Below are positions 1 to 6,970 of a stretch of 64,000 nucleotides of DNA, piece by piece. The position numbers and the translations under genes are program-made. This DNA comes from Halomonas sp. 25-S5 (GTDB taxonomy: Bacteria > Pseudomonadota > Gammaproteobacteria > Pseudomonadales > Halomonadaceae): positions 248,001-312,000 of the forward strand of contig NZ_JARANV010000001.1 of NCBI RefSeq assembly GCF_029889845.1. Reading direction: 5' to 3'. Numbering within the stretch: the stretch's first letter is position 1; each line of letters starts with the position of its first letter. Under the pieces are notes generated by a model. The model ran no database searches. It was not told the DNA's origin and saw nothing but the letters and a program-made list of their open reading frames with translations.

Positions 1-390
1 GATGCCCGATGCCCTGGCGGCGCCGAGCATGCGGCTACGCAGCGAGCCCTTGTCGTCACGCTCCTCGTCGAGATGGGCACCACCGGACAGCACCAGCGCG
101 GCCTTGACGCCGAAGCGCCCGAGCGTGTCGATCAGGCCCGGTACCGTCTCCACCGGCGAGCAGATCACCGCCAGGTCCGGCACCTGGGGCAGTTGCGAGA
201 CCCGGCTGACACAGGGCATCGCGAAGACCGCGTCGTAGCCCTTGGGGTTGACCGCCCAGACGCTGCCGGCAAAGCCGCCTTCCCGGAGGTTGCGGATCAC
301 CTGGCCGCCCATGGAGTGGGGCTTCTCGGACGCCCCGATCACCGCGATGGTGCCAGGCTCGAAGAAGTGGCGCAGGAAGCGGGTGCTCAA
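1..390 (-). CDS. Pat/ADP-forming acyl-CoA synthetase-like protein, N-terminal part
   Basis: Only the first 130 residues lie in the window; the gene runs off the left edge. The visible part is a CoA-binding Rossmann domain of the acetate-CoA ligase (ADP-forming) type, with the dinucleotide-like motif IAVIGAS at residues 15-21 and a downstream CSPVETVP segment. Family members are either ADP-forming acyl-CoA synthetases or Pat-type protein acetyltransferases carrying a C-terminal GNAT domain, and the deciding region is outside the window. The start is a TTG, chosen because GGGAGGA lies at proper spacing upstream and the conserved domain begins at once. It is divergent from an AcuC-like deacetylase gene, which favours the protein acetyltransferase reading. 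Confidence 0.82.
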   Translation of the reverse strand, partial: MSTRFLRHFFEPGTIAVIGASEKPHSMGGQVIRNLREGGFAGSVWAVNPKGYDAVFAMPCVSRVSQLPQVPDLAVICSPVETVPGLIDTLGRFGVKAALVLSGGAHLDEERDDKGSLRSRMLGAARASGI

Positions 391-500
391 GCAGGATCCT
401 CCCTGAAGGGTCGTTGCCCTTCATTGTGTAAGACTTATTGACACTGGCCCGCAAGCGGGCGTCACGATTAAGGTGACCTCAGTCATTTCGGAGCCAGTGC
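391..500. promoter_or_regulatory. divergent control region between Pat-like and AcuC-like genes
   Basis: This 110-base gap must hold both promoters. It contains a perfect 6-bp-arm dyad, GCCCGC-AA-GCGGGC, at 447-460. The two-base centre is too short for a hairpin loop, so a protein-binding site is more likely than a terminator. A TTGACA hexamer lies at 438-443 on the plus strand, but no good -10 follows at normal spacing. Promoter positions are therefore not assigned. Confidence 0.35.
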
Positions 501-1436
501 ATGATCACCGCTTACATTACTCACCCCGACTGCCACTTGCACCACATGGGCCCCGAACATCCCGAAAGCCCGCTGCGCCTGGATGCCATCCGGGCGAGGT
601 TGATGCTGTCTGGCGTGCTGCAGCAGACCATGCAGTCCGACGCGCGAGAGGCCACCGAGGAGCAGCTGGCCCGGGTCCACCCCCTTCGCCACCTGCGGGC
701 CCTGGACAAGTGCGTGCCGCAGCACGGCATCGTCACCCTCGACAGTGACACCATGATGAACCCGGACAGCCTCAAGGCGGCACGGGTGGCAGCGGGGGCG
801 GTAGTGCGTGGCGTTGACCAGGTATTCCGACACCAGGCCGACAACGTCTTCTGCGCGGTGCGCCCCCCGGGGCACCATGCCGAGGCCAGCGACGCCATGG
901 GCTTCTGCTTCTACAATAACGTGGCGGTGGGCGCGGCCCATGCCAGGGCCAAGTACGGGGCTCGCCGGATCGCCATCCTCGACTTCGACGTCCACCAGTG
1001 CAACGGCACCATCGATATCTTCAAGGATGATCCCGAGGTGCTGGTCTGCACCAGCTTCCAGTTTCCATTCTACCCCTGGCGCTACCTGCGCAGCGAATGG
1101 CACAACGTGGTCAATACGCCCTTGCCCGCCGGCACCGACAGCGCGGCCTTCCGCCAGGCGATCGAGGACGACTGGCTCCCTGCCCTGCATGCCTTCAAGC
1201 CGGAGATCGTGCTCGTCTCGGCGGGCTTCGACGCTCACCGTGATGACCCCCTGGCAGAGCTCTGCCTGGAGGACGAGGACTACCACTGGATCACCCACAT
1301 GTCGCTGGAGATCGCCGCGCTCTATGCCGATGGCCGCCTGGTGTCGGTATTGGAAGGCGGCTATGACCTGGACTCCCTGGGGCGTTGTGCCGAGGCACAC
1401 CTCAAGGCCCTGCTCGGGCTGCCCTTCGGCAATTGA
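501..1436 (+). CDS. histone deacetylase family protein (AcuC-like)
   Basis: A zinc-dependent class II HDAC-fold deacetylase of 311 residues, covering the whole arginase-like fold. Visible active-site elements are the His-His pair in PPGHHAE (H125, H126), the zinc ligands in DFDVHQCNGT (D163, H165) and AGFDAH (D244), and the catalytic tyrosine region EGGYD (residues 285-289). Bacterial members remove acetyl groups from lysine side chains or small acetylated amines, and AcuC acts on acetyl-CoA synthetase. It is transcribed away from a Pat-like acyltransferase gene, suggesting a write/erase pair for lysine acetylation. The HQCNG sequence departs from the usual HHGNG. The substrate cannot be told from sequence. 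Confidence 0.9.
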   Translation: MITAYITHPDCHLHHMGPEHPESPLRLDAIRARLMLSGVLQQTMQSDAREATEEQLARVHPLRHLRALDKCVPQHGIVTLDSDTMMNPDSLKAARVAAGAVVRGVDQVFRHQADNVFCAVRPPGHHAEASDAMGFCFYNNVAVGAAHARAKYGARRIAILDFDVHQCNGTIDIFKDDPEVLVCTSFQFPFYPWRYLRSEWHNVVNTPLPAGTDSAAFRQAIEDDWLPALHAFKPEIVLVSAGFDAHRDDPLAELCLEDEDYHWITHMSLEIAALYADGRLVSVLEGGYDLDSLGRCAEAHLKALLGLPFGN

Positions 1437-1560
1437 CCCGATTGTTTCTCGATGCCGGGAAACGGGTGAGCTTGCCACCGGTTACCCCGCTCTCCCGTCG
1501 CCCTTTGGCATGACGGGGGCGCTGGCGTGGGGCCGCGTGCGGAGACTGTGGTAGGCTGGG

Positions 1561-1575
1561 GGAAACCTCGTTTCC
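1561..1575. promoter_or_regulatory. GGAAAC-N3-GTTTCC operator-like palindrome
   Basis: A perfect 6-bp-arm inverted repeat with a 3-base centre lies 15 bases upstream of the XRE-cupin regulator start. Its position over the probable transcription start or leader is typical of an autorepressor site. The arms also fit the GAAAC-N2-4-GTTTC pattern described for PsrA-type TetR regulators, so the cognate protein is uncertain. Confidence 0.4.
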
Positions 1576-1590
1576 GATAGTGAACAGCGC

Positions 1591-2226
1591 ATGACCGCCA
1601 CCACCGATCAGGACGCCGCCCTGCGCATCGCCGCCGGCCGCAAGCCCTTCGTCGAACCGCTGCGCCTCGGCGAGCGCCTCAAGGAGATTCGCCTGGCCCA
1701 CCGGTGGACGCTGGAGGACGTTAGCCAGCGTACCGGCCTGGCTCGCTCCACCCTCTCCAAGATCGAGAACGATCAGATCTCCCCCACCTTCACGGCGGTA
1801 CAGAAGCTGATCAATGGCCTGGGCATCGACCTGCCCCAGCTGCTCTCGCCCCCCCGGGTCCAGCCCCTCACCCTGGGGCGACGCGACCTCACCCGCCAGG
1901 GCGAGGGCCAGCGCCACCCCACCCCGACCTACGAGCACGAGCTGCTCAGCTGCGAGCTCGCCCAGAAGCGCATGATCCCCTTCAAGACCATCGTGCGGGC
2001 GCGGGCCTTCGAGGAGTTCAGCGAATGGGTGCGCCACGACGGCGAGGAGTTCCTGATGGTGCTCGACGGCGAGATCCTGCTCTACACCGAGTACTACGAG
2101 CCGCTGGCCTTGGGCAGCGGCGACAGCATCTACTTCGACAGCGCCATGGGCCATGCCCTGGTCTCGGTCAGCGACGCCGATGCCGTGGTGCTGTCGGTCT
2201 GTACACGGGGCGACAGCAGCGCCTGA
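1591..2226 (+). CDS. XRE-family transcriptional regulator with C-terminal cupin domain
   Basis: A 211-residue two-domain regulator. Residues about 26-80 form a lambda-repressor-type helix-turn-helix (LGERLKEIRLAHRWTLEDVS followed by TLSKIEN), and residues about 135-205 form a small beta-barrel cupin with HDGEEFLMVLDGE. This architecture (PuuR/SutR-like) usually represses catabolic or stress genes and senses a small ligand in the cupin. It ends four bases before the convergent fdhD stop, so it is not in the formate dehydrogenase operon, although it could control it. A GGAAAC/GTTTCC palindrome just upstream may be its autoregulatory site. The ligand is unknown. Confidence 0.88.
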   Translation: MTATTDQDAALRIAAGRKPFVEPLRLGERLKEIRLAHRWTLEDVSQRTGLARSTLSKIENDQISPTFTAVQKLINGLGIDLPQLLSPPRVQPLTLGRRDLTRQGEGQRHPTPTYEHELLSCELAQKRMIPFKTIVRARAFEEFSEWVRHDGEEFLMVLDGEILLYTEYYEPLALGSGDSIYFDSAMGHALVSVSDADAVVLSVCTRGDSSA

Positions 2227-2229
2227 GAC

Positions 2230-3075
2230 TCACGCCCGCGCCCGGTCCCCCGGGCGCTGCGCGGGAATGGCATCGAGCTCGAGCCGCCCCGCGCCATGGA
2301 TCGCCTGGAAGTGGCGCCCCTTGGCCCGGGCGATCAGCAGCACGCCGAAGCGCTCGGCCAGCTCCACGCCCTTCTGGGTCACGCCAGACCGCGACACCAG
2401 CACCCCGATCCCCATCTGCGCCACCTTGAGCACCATCTCCGAGGTCAGCCGCCCGGTGGTGTAGAAGATGTCGGCATCGCTGCTCTCCGCCTCCGCCAGC
2501 CACTGGCGGCCGGCCAGGGTGTCCACGGCATTGTGCCGCCCCACGTCCTCGACGAAGTCCAGCACCGACGCCTGGCGACACAGCGCGCAACCATGCACGG
2601 CGCCGGCACTGCGATAGGTCTCGTTATAGGCGCCGAGGTTGTCGAGCAGCCGGTAGAGTACCGACTGGCGCATCACGGTGGCCGGCAACGGGTGCAGCGA
2701 GGTCGCCTCGAGCAGCCGGCCGAAGACCGTCCCCTGGCCGCAGCCGGTGGTCACCGTGCGCTGGCCCAACCGCTCCTCCAGGTCCTCCGGCAGGTGGCGG
2801 GTGACCACCGCGGCCGCCTCCACCTCCCAGTCCACGTGCACCGCCTGGAGGTCCCGCTGGTCGATGAGCAGCCCCTGATTGCGCAGGTAGCCGACCACCA
2901 GGGCCTCGGGGTCGGCGCCCAGGGTCATCAGGGTGACGATCTCCCGCTTGTTGAGGTAGACGGTCAGGGCCCGTTCCGCGGCGATGGCTTGCTGCTTCGC
3001 CGCGCCGAACTCGTCGAGCACCTCGATCTCCAGGGTGGCAGGCAGGCGCGCCCGGCTCAGGCTGATGTCGTGCAT
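2230..3075 (-). CDS. fdhD: formate dehydrogenase accessory sulfurtransferase FdhD
   Basis: FdhD carries sulfur from the cysteine desulfurase IscS to the molybdenum bis-guanine dinucleotide cofactor, which formate dehydrogenase needs for activity. The 281-residue protein has the family length and the essential redox-active CxxC (C163-A-L-C166 in the loop HGCALCRQA), followed by VEDVGRHNA, a second signature. GAGGAG sits just upstream of the ATG. It is divergent from the DUF3305-to-fdhC gene series, as in many pseudomonads, which places it functionally with that locus. Confidence 0.96.
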   Translation of the reverse strand: MHDISLSRARLPATLEIEVLDEFGAAKQQAIAAERALTVYLNKREIVTLMTLGADPEALVVGYLRNQGLLIDQRDLQAVHVDWEVEAAAVVTRHLPEDLEERLGQRTVTTGCGQGTVFGRLLEATSLHPLPATVMRQSVLYRLLDNLGAYNETYRSAGAVHGCALCRQASVLDFVEDVGRHNAVDTLAGRQWLAEAESSDADIFYTTGRLTSEMVLKVAQMGIGVLVSRSGVTQKGVELAERFGVLLIARAKGRHFQAIHGAGRLELDAIPAQRPGDRARA

Positions 3076-3168
3076 CCACGGCTCCTCGACACAACGTTGA
3101 TTGATAATGATGGCATTGTCCTCCCCCTATTGTCTTTACTACAGGGGCACAAGGCCGGAGCACGTCAC
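3076..3168. promoter_or_regulatory. fdhD / formate dehydrogenase operon divergent region
   Basis: The 93-base gap between fdhD and the DUF3305 gene must carry the promoters of both. It is A+T-richer than its surroundings. It has a weak dyad CCCCT-N14-AGGGG (3124-3147) and a TTGATTGATAATGAT stretch that only partly resembles an FNR box (TTGAT-N4-ATCAA). No regulator can be assigned. Confidence 0.35.
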
Positions 3169-3600
3169 ATGTCGCCAATCAGCAGCTCTCGCTCCCTCAG
3201 CTTCGATGTCGTCGGCGAGCCGCTCTCCATCAAGGGCTTCACCACGACCCGCTGGAGGATCATCGACCTCGCCCCCGGGCACGCGGGTCCCTGGACACTC
3301 GACCTGCAACTCTACATGACCGAGCGGGCCGCCTACCGTTTCAACCTGACCAGTGCCACCCCCCGCCTGTTCGTGCGGGCCGGTGAGGCTGGCGCCAGGC
3401 CGTCACCCACCGCCATCACCGCCAGCCAGGAGGTGGCCGCGGGCTGGCTCGATGGCGAGCATCGGGTGCTGGACGTCGACATGCCGCTGGCGATACAGGC
3501 CTGGCTCGAGGGCTACCTCGCCCATCATGGCGAGGCCCCGGCGGAGGGGCGCAAGAAGAAGCGCAAGGGTGCCGGGCGCGCCCGGGAGATCCAGACATGA
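3169..3600 (+). CDS. DUF3305 domain-containing protein (formate dehydrogenase locus)
   Basis: A 143-residue soluble protein whose core (FTTTRWRIIDLAP, LDLQLYMTERAAYRFNL, VFVRAG-like LFVRAGEAG) matches the DUF3305 family, found almost only beside formate dehydrogenase genes with DUF3306. The molecular function is unknown. The frame stays open upstream across the antisense of fdhD, but the ATG at 3169 is the first that fits the divergent gap. The C-terminus is Lys/Arg-rich (EGRKKKRKGAGRARE). Its stop overlaps the next start (ATGA), so the two are translationally coupled. Confidence 0.75.
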   Translation: MSPISSSRSLSFDVVGEPLSIKGFTTTRWRIIDLAPGHAGPWTLDLQLYMTERAAYRFNLTSATPRLFVRAGEAGARPSPTAITASQEVAAGWLDGEHRVLDVDMPLAIQAWLEGYLAHHGEAPAEGRKKKRKGAGRAREIQT

Positions 3601-4265
3601 GCCGATTCGAACGATGGTCCCGTCTCAAGCGCGGCGAGCTTCCGGCGTCACCGGAGGCGCCGTTGCCGCCACGCAGGGCCGAGGCGCAGGAGGGCGATGA
3701 GCCAGGCCGGGAGCCGCTGGAAACTGACCTTCTCGAACGGGATGCCGCGCCGTCCGGCTCTCCTGCGCCCGGCAGTCTCGATTATACCCTGCCCGACCCG
3801 GACACCCTGCCCGCCGGCAGCGACATCAAGGCCTACCTGGCCTCCGGGGTCAGTAGCGGCCTGCGCAAGCGCGCCCTGCGGCGTCTCTTTGCCGCAGACC
3901 ATTACGGCATCCGTGACGGTCTCGACGACTACGACGATGACTATCGGAAGAAGCTCCAGCCCCTGGCCGGCGAGGTGGCCGAGCGGCTGCGCAGCTGGAC
4001 CCGGCGGCAGCCGGACGATGACCAGGCCCCGGAAGCCCCTGCCAGCGAGACATCACGCCCCGATGCCGAGCCGGCTGCCACCGAACAGGCAGTCTCCGAA
4101 CACGCAGTCTCCGAAGACGATCCGGTCATGGCCTCACCAGACTCTCCAGAGCAAGCCGAGGACAAGGGCCCCGAGGAGCTGGCGGACGACGCCGCTCGCC
4201 CGCCCGCCCGGTGCACCTTAGACCAAGGGAGCGTTTGCGCGTGGCGCCGATTCGACCAACACTGA
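3597..4265 (+). CDS. DUF3306 domain-containing protein (formate dehydrogenase locus)
   Basis: A 222-residue protein beginning FERWSRLKRGE. Its DUF3306 core at about residues 60-120 has ALRRLFAADHYGIRDGLDDY and DDYRKKLQ. The C-terminal third is a low-complexity acidic, Pro/Ala/Glu-rich tail likely to be disordered. It overlaps the DUF3305 stop by four bases. The family co-occurs with fdhD, TorD-like chaperones and membrane formate dehydrogenases, so a role in assembly or maturation is inferred. No signal peptide or membrane segment is visible, and no catalytic motif is recognisable. Confidence 0.75.
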   Translation: MSRFERWSRLKRGELPASPEAPLPPRRAEAQEGDEPGREPLETDLLERDAAPSGSPAPGSLDYTLPDPDTLPAGSDIKAYLASGVSSGLRKRALRRLFAADHYGIRDGLDDYDDDYRKKLQPLAGEVAERLRSWTRRQPDDDQAPEAPASETSRPDAEPAATEQAVSEHAVSEDDPVMASPDSPEQAEDKGPEELADDAARPPARCTLDQGSVCAWRRFDQH

Positions 4266-4324
4266 TAAATTAGCACTTCACAACAAGAACACGTTCAACC
4301 TACGCAACCCGACCGTGAGACTGC

Positions 4325-6037
4325 ATGAACCAGCGAATCGATATCATGCCGGTGGATAACGACCGCAACCGGCAGGCGCGGGAGGCGGCCCGTCAGCGTG
4401 TCTCCTGGCCGGTCAATCTCACCCCGGCCAGTGTCGGCTACCACAGCGAGGGGCATGCCCTGGTGCTCGGCAACGAGCGCGATGTCCGGCGTGCCGCCCG
4501 GGCGCTGCACGACCGGGGCCTGCCTCTTCCGACCCTGCTCTTCACCGAACCGATGGCCGACGGCGAGACGCACGAGGACGACGAGGCGCTGTTCACCGAC
4601 ACCGTCGACATGACCCACCAGCGGCTATCCCGGGCCCAGTCCCGTACGCTCGAGATCGAGGGCTACCTGGGGCACTTCTCGCTCCGCCTGGCTGGCGAGG
4701 ATGACACGCTCGACCTGGCACGGGCACTGGCCGATCGCGAGCACTTCGACCTGGTGCTCGACCTGGGCGAAACCCCGGTGCTGGCCCTCGAACTGCCCCC
4801 GCCCGGTTATGTCGCCCTCTCCTGGCATGACCCGCAGCGCGACGAGCAGCTGGCGGTGCTCGCCGGCCTGGTCGGCGAGTTCGACAAGCCGCGCTACTTC
4901 CAGATCGACAATGCGCTCTGCGCCCACTCTGCCAGCGGCTACACGGGCTGCACTCGCTGCCTGGAGGTCTGCCCGGCCGATGCCGTCACGAGCCACCAGG
5001 GGCGTATCGAGGCGTGGATCGAGATCGACCCCTTCCGTTGCCATGGCGTCGGCAGTTGCAGCAGCGCCTGCCCGACCGGGGCGATCCAGTTCCGCCTCCC
5101 GGAGACCGCCCGCCAGCAGGAGACCCTGCTGGCCTGGCTCGCCGCCTACCGGGACGCCGGCGGCACGGCACCGGTGGTGCGCTTCGCCGAGGCCGGCGAC
5201 CTGGCCGCGGAAGGCGACGCCGCGGGCCATGTCCTCGATATTCCCCTCGAGGAGCTGGGGGCCGCCGGTCATGACCAGTGGCTGACCGCCCTGGCCGGCG
5301 GTGCCGCCGAGGTGCGCATCCAGTGCCGCCCCGGCATGCCCGACCGCCTGACGGCCTTCATCGACGATCAGCTCGCCCAGGCGCATGCACTGCTGAACGC
5401 CCTTGGCCATTCGCCGTCGCGGGTGACGCGCCTGATGGCCGGCGACGAGATTGCCCGTGACGCCCTGCCGGGCGAAGCGCCGCTGGAGGGCACTCCCCTG
5501 GCGCTCACCGGCAGCGACAAGCGCGACCGCCTCGATGGCGTGCTGGCCCATCTGGAGCGTCTCGGCACCCCCGATGGCCAGCGCCACGCGATGCCGGCCG
5601 GCGCCGCCTATGGCGGCCTGGCGGTCGACGGCGAGGCCTGCACCCTGTGCCTCTCCTGCGTGTCCAACTGCCCCACCCCGGCACTGGCCGCCGGCGACGA
5701 CCGCCCCCTGCTGAGCCTGCGCGAGGCGGACTGCGTGCAGTGCGGGCTCTGCGCCGAGGCCTGCCCCGAGGATGCCATCACCCTGGTGCCCGGCTTCCTG
5801 GCCGACGCAATGCGACGCGAACGCCGGGTCCAGCACGAGGAGGCGGCCTTCCCGTGCATTCGCTGCGGCAAGCCCTTCGCCACCGCGAGTACCGTCGCCA
5901 CCCTCAAGGCCAAGCTCGCCGACCATCCCTACTTCGCCGGCGATGCCCTGGCACGCCTGGAGATGTGCGAGGACTGCCGGGTCAAGGATGTCTGGCAGGC
6001 CATGGCCCGTGACCCCGAAGCGCAGCTGAAGGTATGA
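4325..6037 (+). CDS. polyferredoxin-like 4Fe-4S protein of the formate dehydrogenase locus
   Basis: A 570-residue cytoplasmic protein with at least four ferredoxin-type cysteine groups. C199 with GCTRCLEVCPADA and CHGVGSCSSACPTGA lie at about 199-250. CTLCLSCVSNCP and CVQCGLCAEACPEDA lie in the C-terminal third, followed by a CIRCGKPF/CEDC tail. A non-ferredoxin domain separates the two halves. Homologues sit between DUF3306 and torD-like genes in proteobacterial formate dehydrogenase loci and have no established function. Electron transfer to or from the enzyme or its cofactor assembly is a reasonable inference. An in-frame ATG at 4346 is an alternative start, and neither start has a strong ribosome binding site. 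Confidence 0.85.
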   Translation: MNQRIDIMPVDNDRNRQAREAARQRVSWPVNLTPASVGYHSEGHALVLGNERDVRRAARALHDRGLPLPTLLFTEPMADGETHEDDEALFTDTVDMTHQRLSRAQSRTLEIEGYLGHFSLRLAGEDDTLDLARALADREHFDLVLDLGETPVLALELPPPGYVALSWHDPQRDEQLAVLAGLVGEFDKPRYFQIDNALCAHSASGYTGCTRCLEVCPADAVTSHQGRIEAWIEIDPFRCHGVGSCSSACPTGAIQFRLPETARQQETLLAWLAAYRDAGGTAPVVRFAEAGDLAAEGDAAGHVLDIPLEELGAAGHDQWLTALAGGAAEVRIQCRPGMPDRLTAFIDDQLAQAHALLNALGHSPSRVTRLMAGDEIARDALPGEAPLEGTPLALTGSDKRDRLDGVLAHLERLGTPDGQRHAMPAGAAYGGLAVDGEACTLCLSCVSNCPTPALAAGDDRPLLSLREADCVQCGLCAEACPEDAITLVPGFLADAMRRERRVQHEEAAFPCIRCGKPFATASTVATLKAKLADHPYFAGDALARLEMCEDCRVKDVWQAMARDPEAQLKV

Positions 6038-6645
6038 GCCCCATGAACGAGTTGAACGAGCGCGACGCCCTGCGAGCCGATGTCTACCGGCTGCTGGCGC
6101 GGCTGCTGCGCGAGGCTCCCGATGCCTCGTTGCTCGAGTGGCTGGCCGGGCTGGAGGTCGAGCAGGACGGCACCCTGCTCGCCGAACGCTGGGCGTCGCT
6201 GGTCGCCGCCGCGGGCGCGGCCACGGCCGAGGCCCTCCAGCGGGCTCACTTTCGTCACCTGGTCGGGGTGGTGCAGGGCGAGATCACGCCCTACGCTTCC
6301 TGGTACCGCAACGGCGAGCTGATGGACGCGGCGCTGGTCGCCCTGCGCCGTGACCTCAAGGCGCTGGGCTTCCAGCGTGCCGAGCACAGTCGGGACCCGG
6401 AGGATCACCTGGCCGCCCTCTGCGAGGTGATGGCCATGCTGATCGAGGCCCGCGCCCGGGACGAGGCACGGTTCTTCATGACGCACCTTGCGCCCTGGGC
6501 CGCGGACTGCCTGGCGGATCTCGGCCGGGTCGACACCCCCTTCCACGCGCAGCTTGGCCGGCTCGGCCAGGCCTTCATCGAGGAGGAGTCCCGGCGACTC
6601 GAGGCCGAGTCGCGCGAGGATCCCGTCAGGATCGTCGAACCCTGA
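6034..6645 (+). CDS. TorD/DmsD-family molecular chaperone
   Basis: A 203-residue all-helical protein of the TorD/DmsD family, with the typical RADVYRLLARLLREAP N-terminus and the central LVGVVQGEITPYASWYRNG segment. These chaperones bind twin-arginine signal peptides and apo-molybdoenzymes, preventing export before cofactor insertion. Its likely client is the FdhA precursor encoded 326 bases downstream, which bears a Tat signal. The start overlaps the polyferredoxin stop (ATGA). A second ATG at 6043 is possible. There is no signal peptide, as expected for a cytoplasmic chaperone. Confidence 0.88.
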   Translation: MSPMNELNERDALRADVYRLLARLLREAPDASLLEWLAGLEVEQDGTLLAERWASLVAAAGAATAEALQRAHFRHLVGVVQGEITPYASWYRNGELMDAALVALRRDLKALGFQRAEHSRDPEDHLAALCEVMAMLIEARARDEARFFMTHLAPWAADCLADLGRVDTPFHAQLGRLGQAFIEEESRRLEAESREDPVRIVEP

Positions 6646-6740
6646 CGCCCCACACCGGACCGTGATGCCACCAACACAAAGACCATCACAACAAGGGCCC
6701 GGCTAGGGCCACAGACAGCATGAGTAGAGGAGACATCCCC

Positions 6741-6944
6741 ATGCCCAACACACGCAACCCGGAGCGCCGGCGCTTCCTCAAGACGCTCGGTATCGGTACC
6801 GCCGCCGCCGGCGCGGCGGCGGCCGTCGGCCACGTGACCCTGGCCCAGGCCGACGCCAAGCCGACGACGAAGGAGGCCAAACCCTCCGGCGAGTATCGGG
6901 AAACCCCCCACATCCGTGCCTTCTACGCCACGCTGCGTGACTGA
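6741..6944 (+). CDS. small twin-arginine-signal protein of the formate dehydrogenase locus
   Basis: A 67-residue protein that is mostly a Tat signal (ERRRFLKTLGIGTAAAGAA), a short linker and the conserved end GEYRETPHIRAFYATLRD. It matches the formate-dehydrogenase-region Tat-target family, always found just upstream of fdhA. The start at 6741 is preferred over the in-frame ATG at 6720 because AGAGGAGA sits at ideal spacing before it. The mature part is only about 30 residues, too small for an enzyme. A small periplasmic subunit or a maturation peptide is possible, but its role is not known. Confidence 0.85.
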   Translation: MPNTRNPERRRFLKTLGIGTAAAGAAAAVGHVTLAQADAKPTTKEAKPSGEYRETPHIRAFYATLRD

Positions 6945-6970
6945 CGGCCCCGAGCCAGGAGAGCGATACC

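Noticed and set aside
3100..3120. Possible FNR box in the fdhD divergent region
   Set aside because: Only the left half (TTGAT) matches. The right half reads AATGA instead of ATCAA.
2296..3600. A 434-codon open frame running antisense through fdhD into the DUF3305 gene
   Set aside because: Only the part from 3169 encodes a conserved protein. The rest is the antisense of fdhD and is open because of high third-position G+C.
4288..4297. GAAC-N2-GTTC dyad before the polyferredoxin gene
   Set aside because: Four-base arms occur often by chance, and nothing else supports a regulator here.
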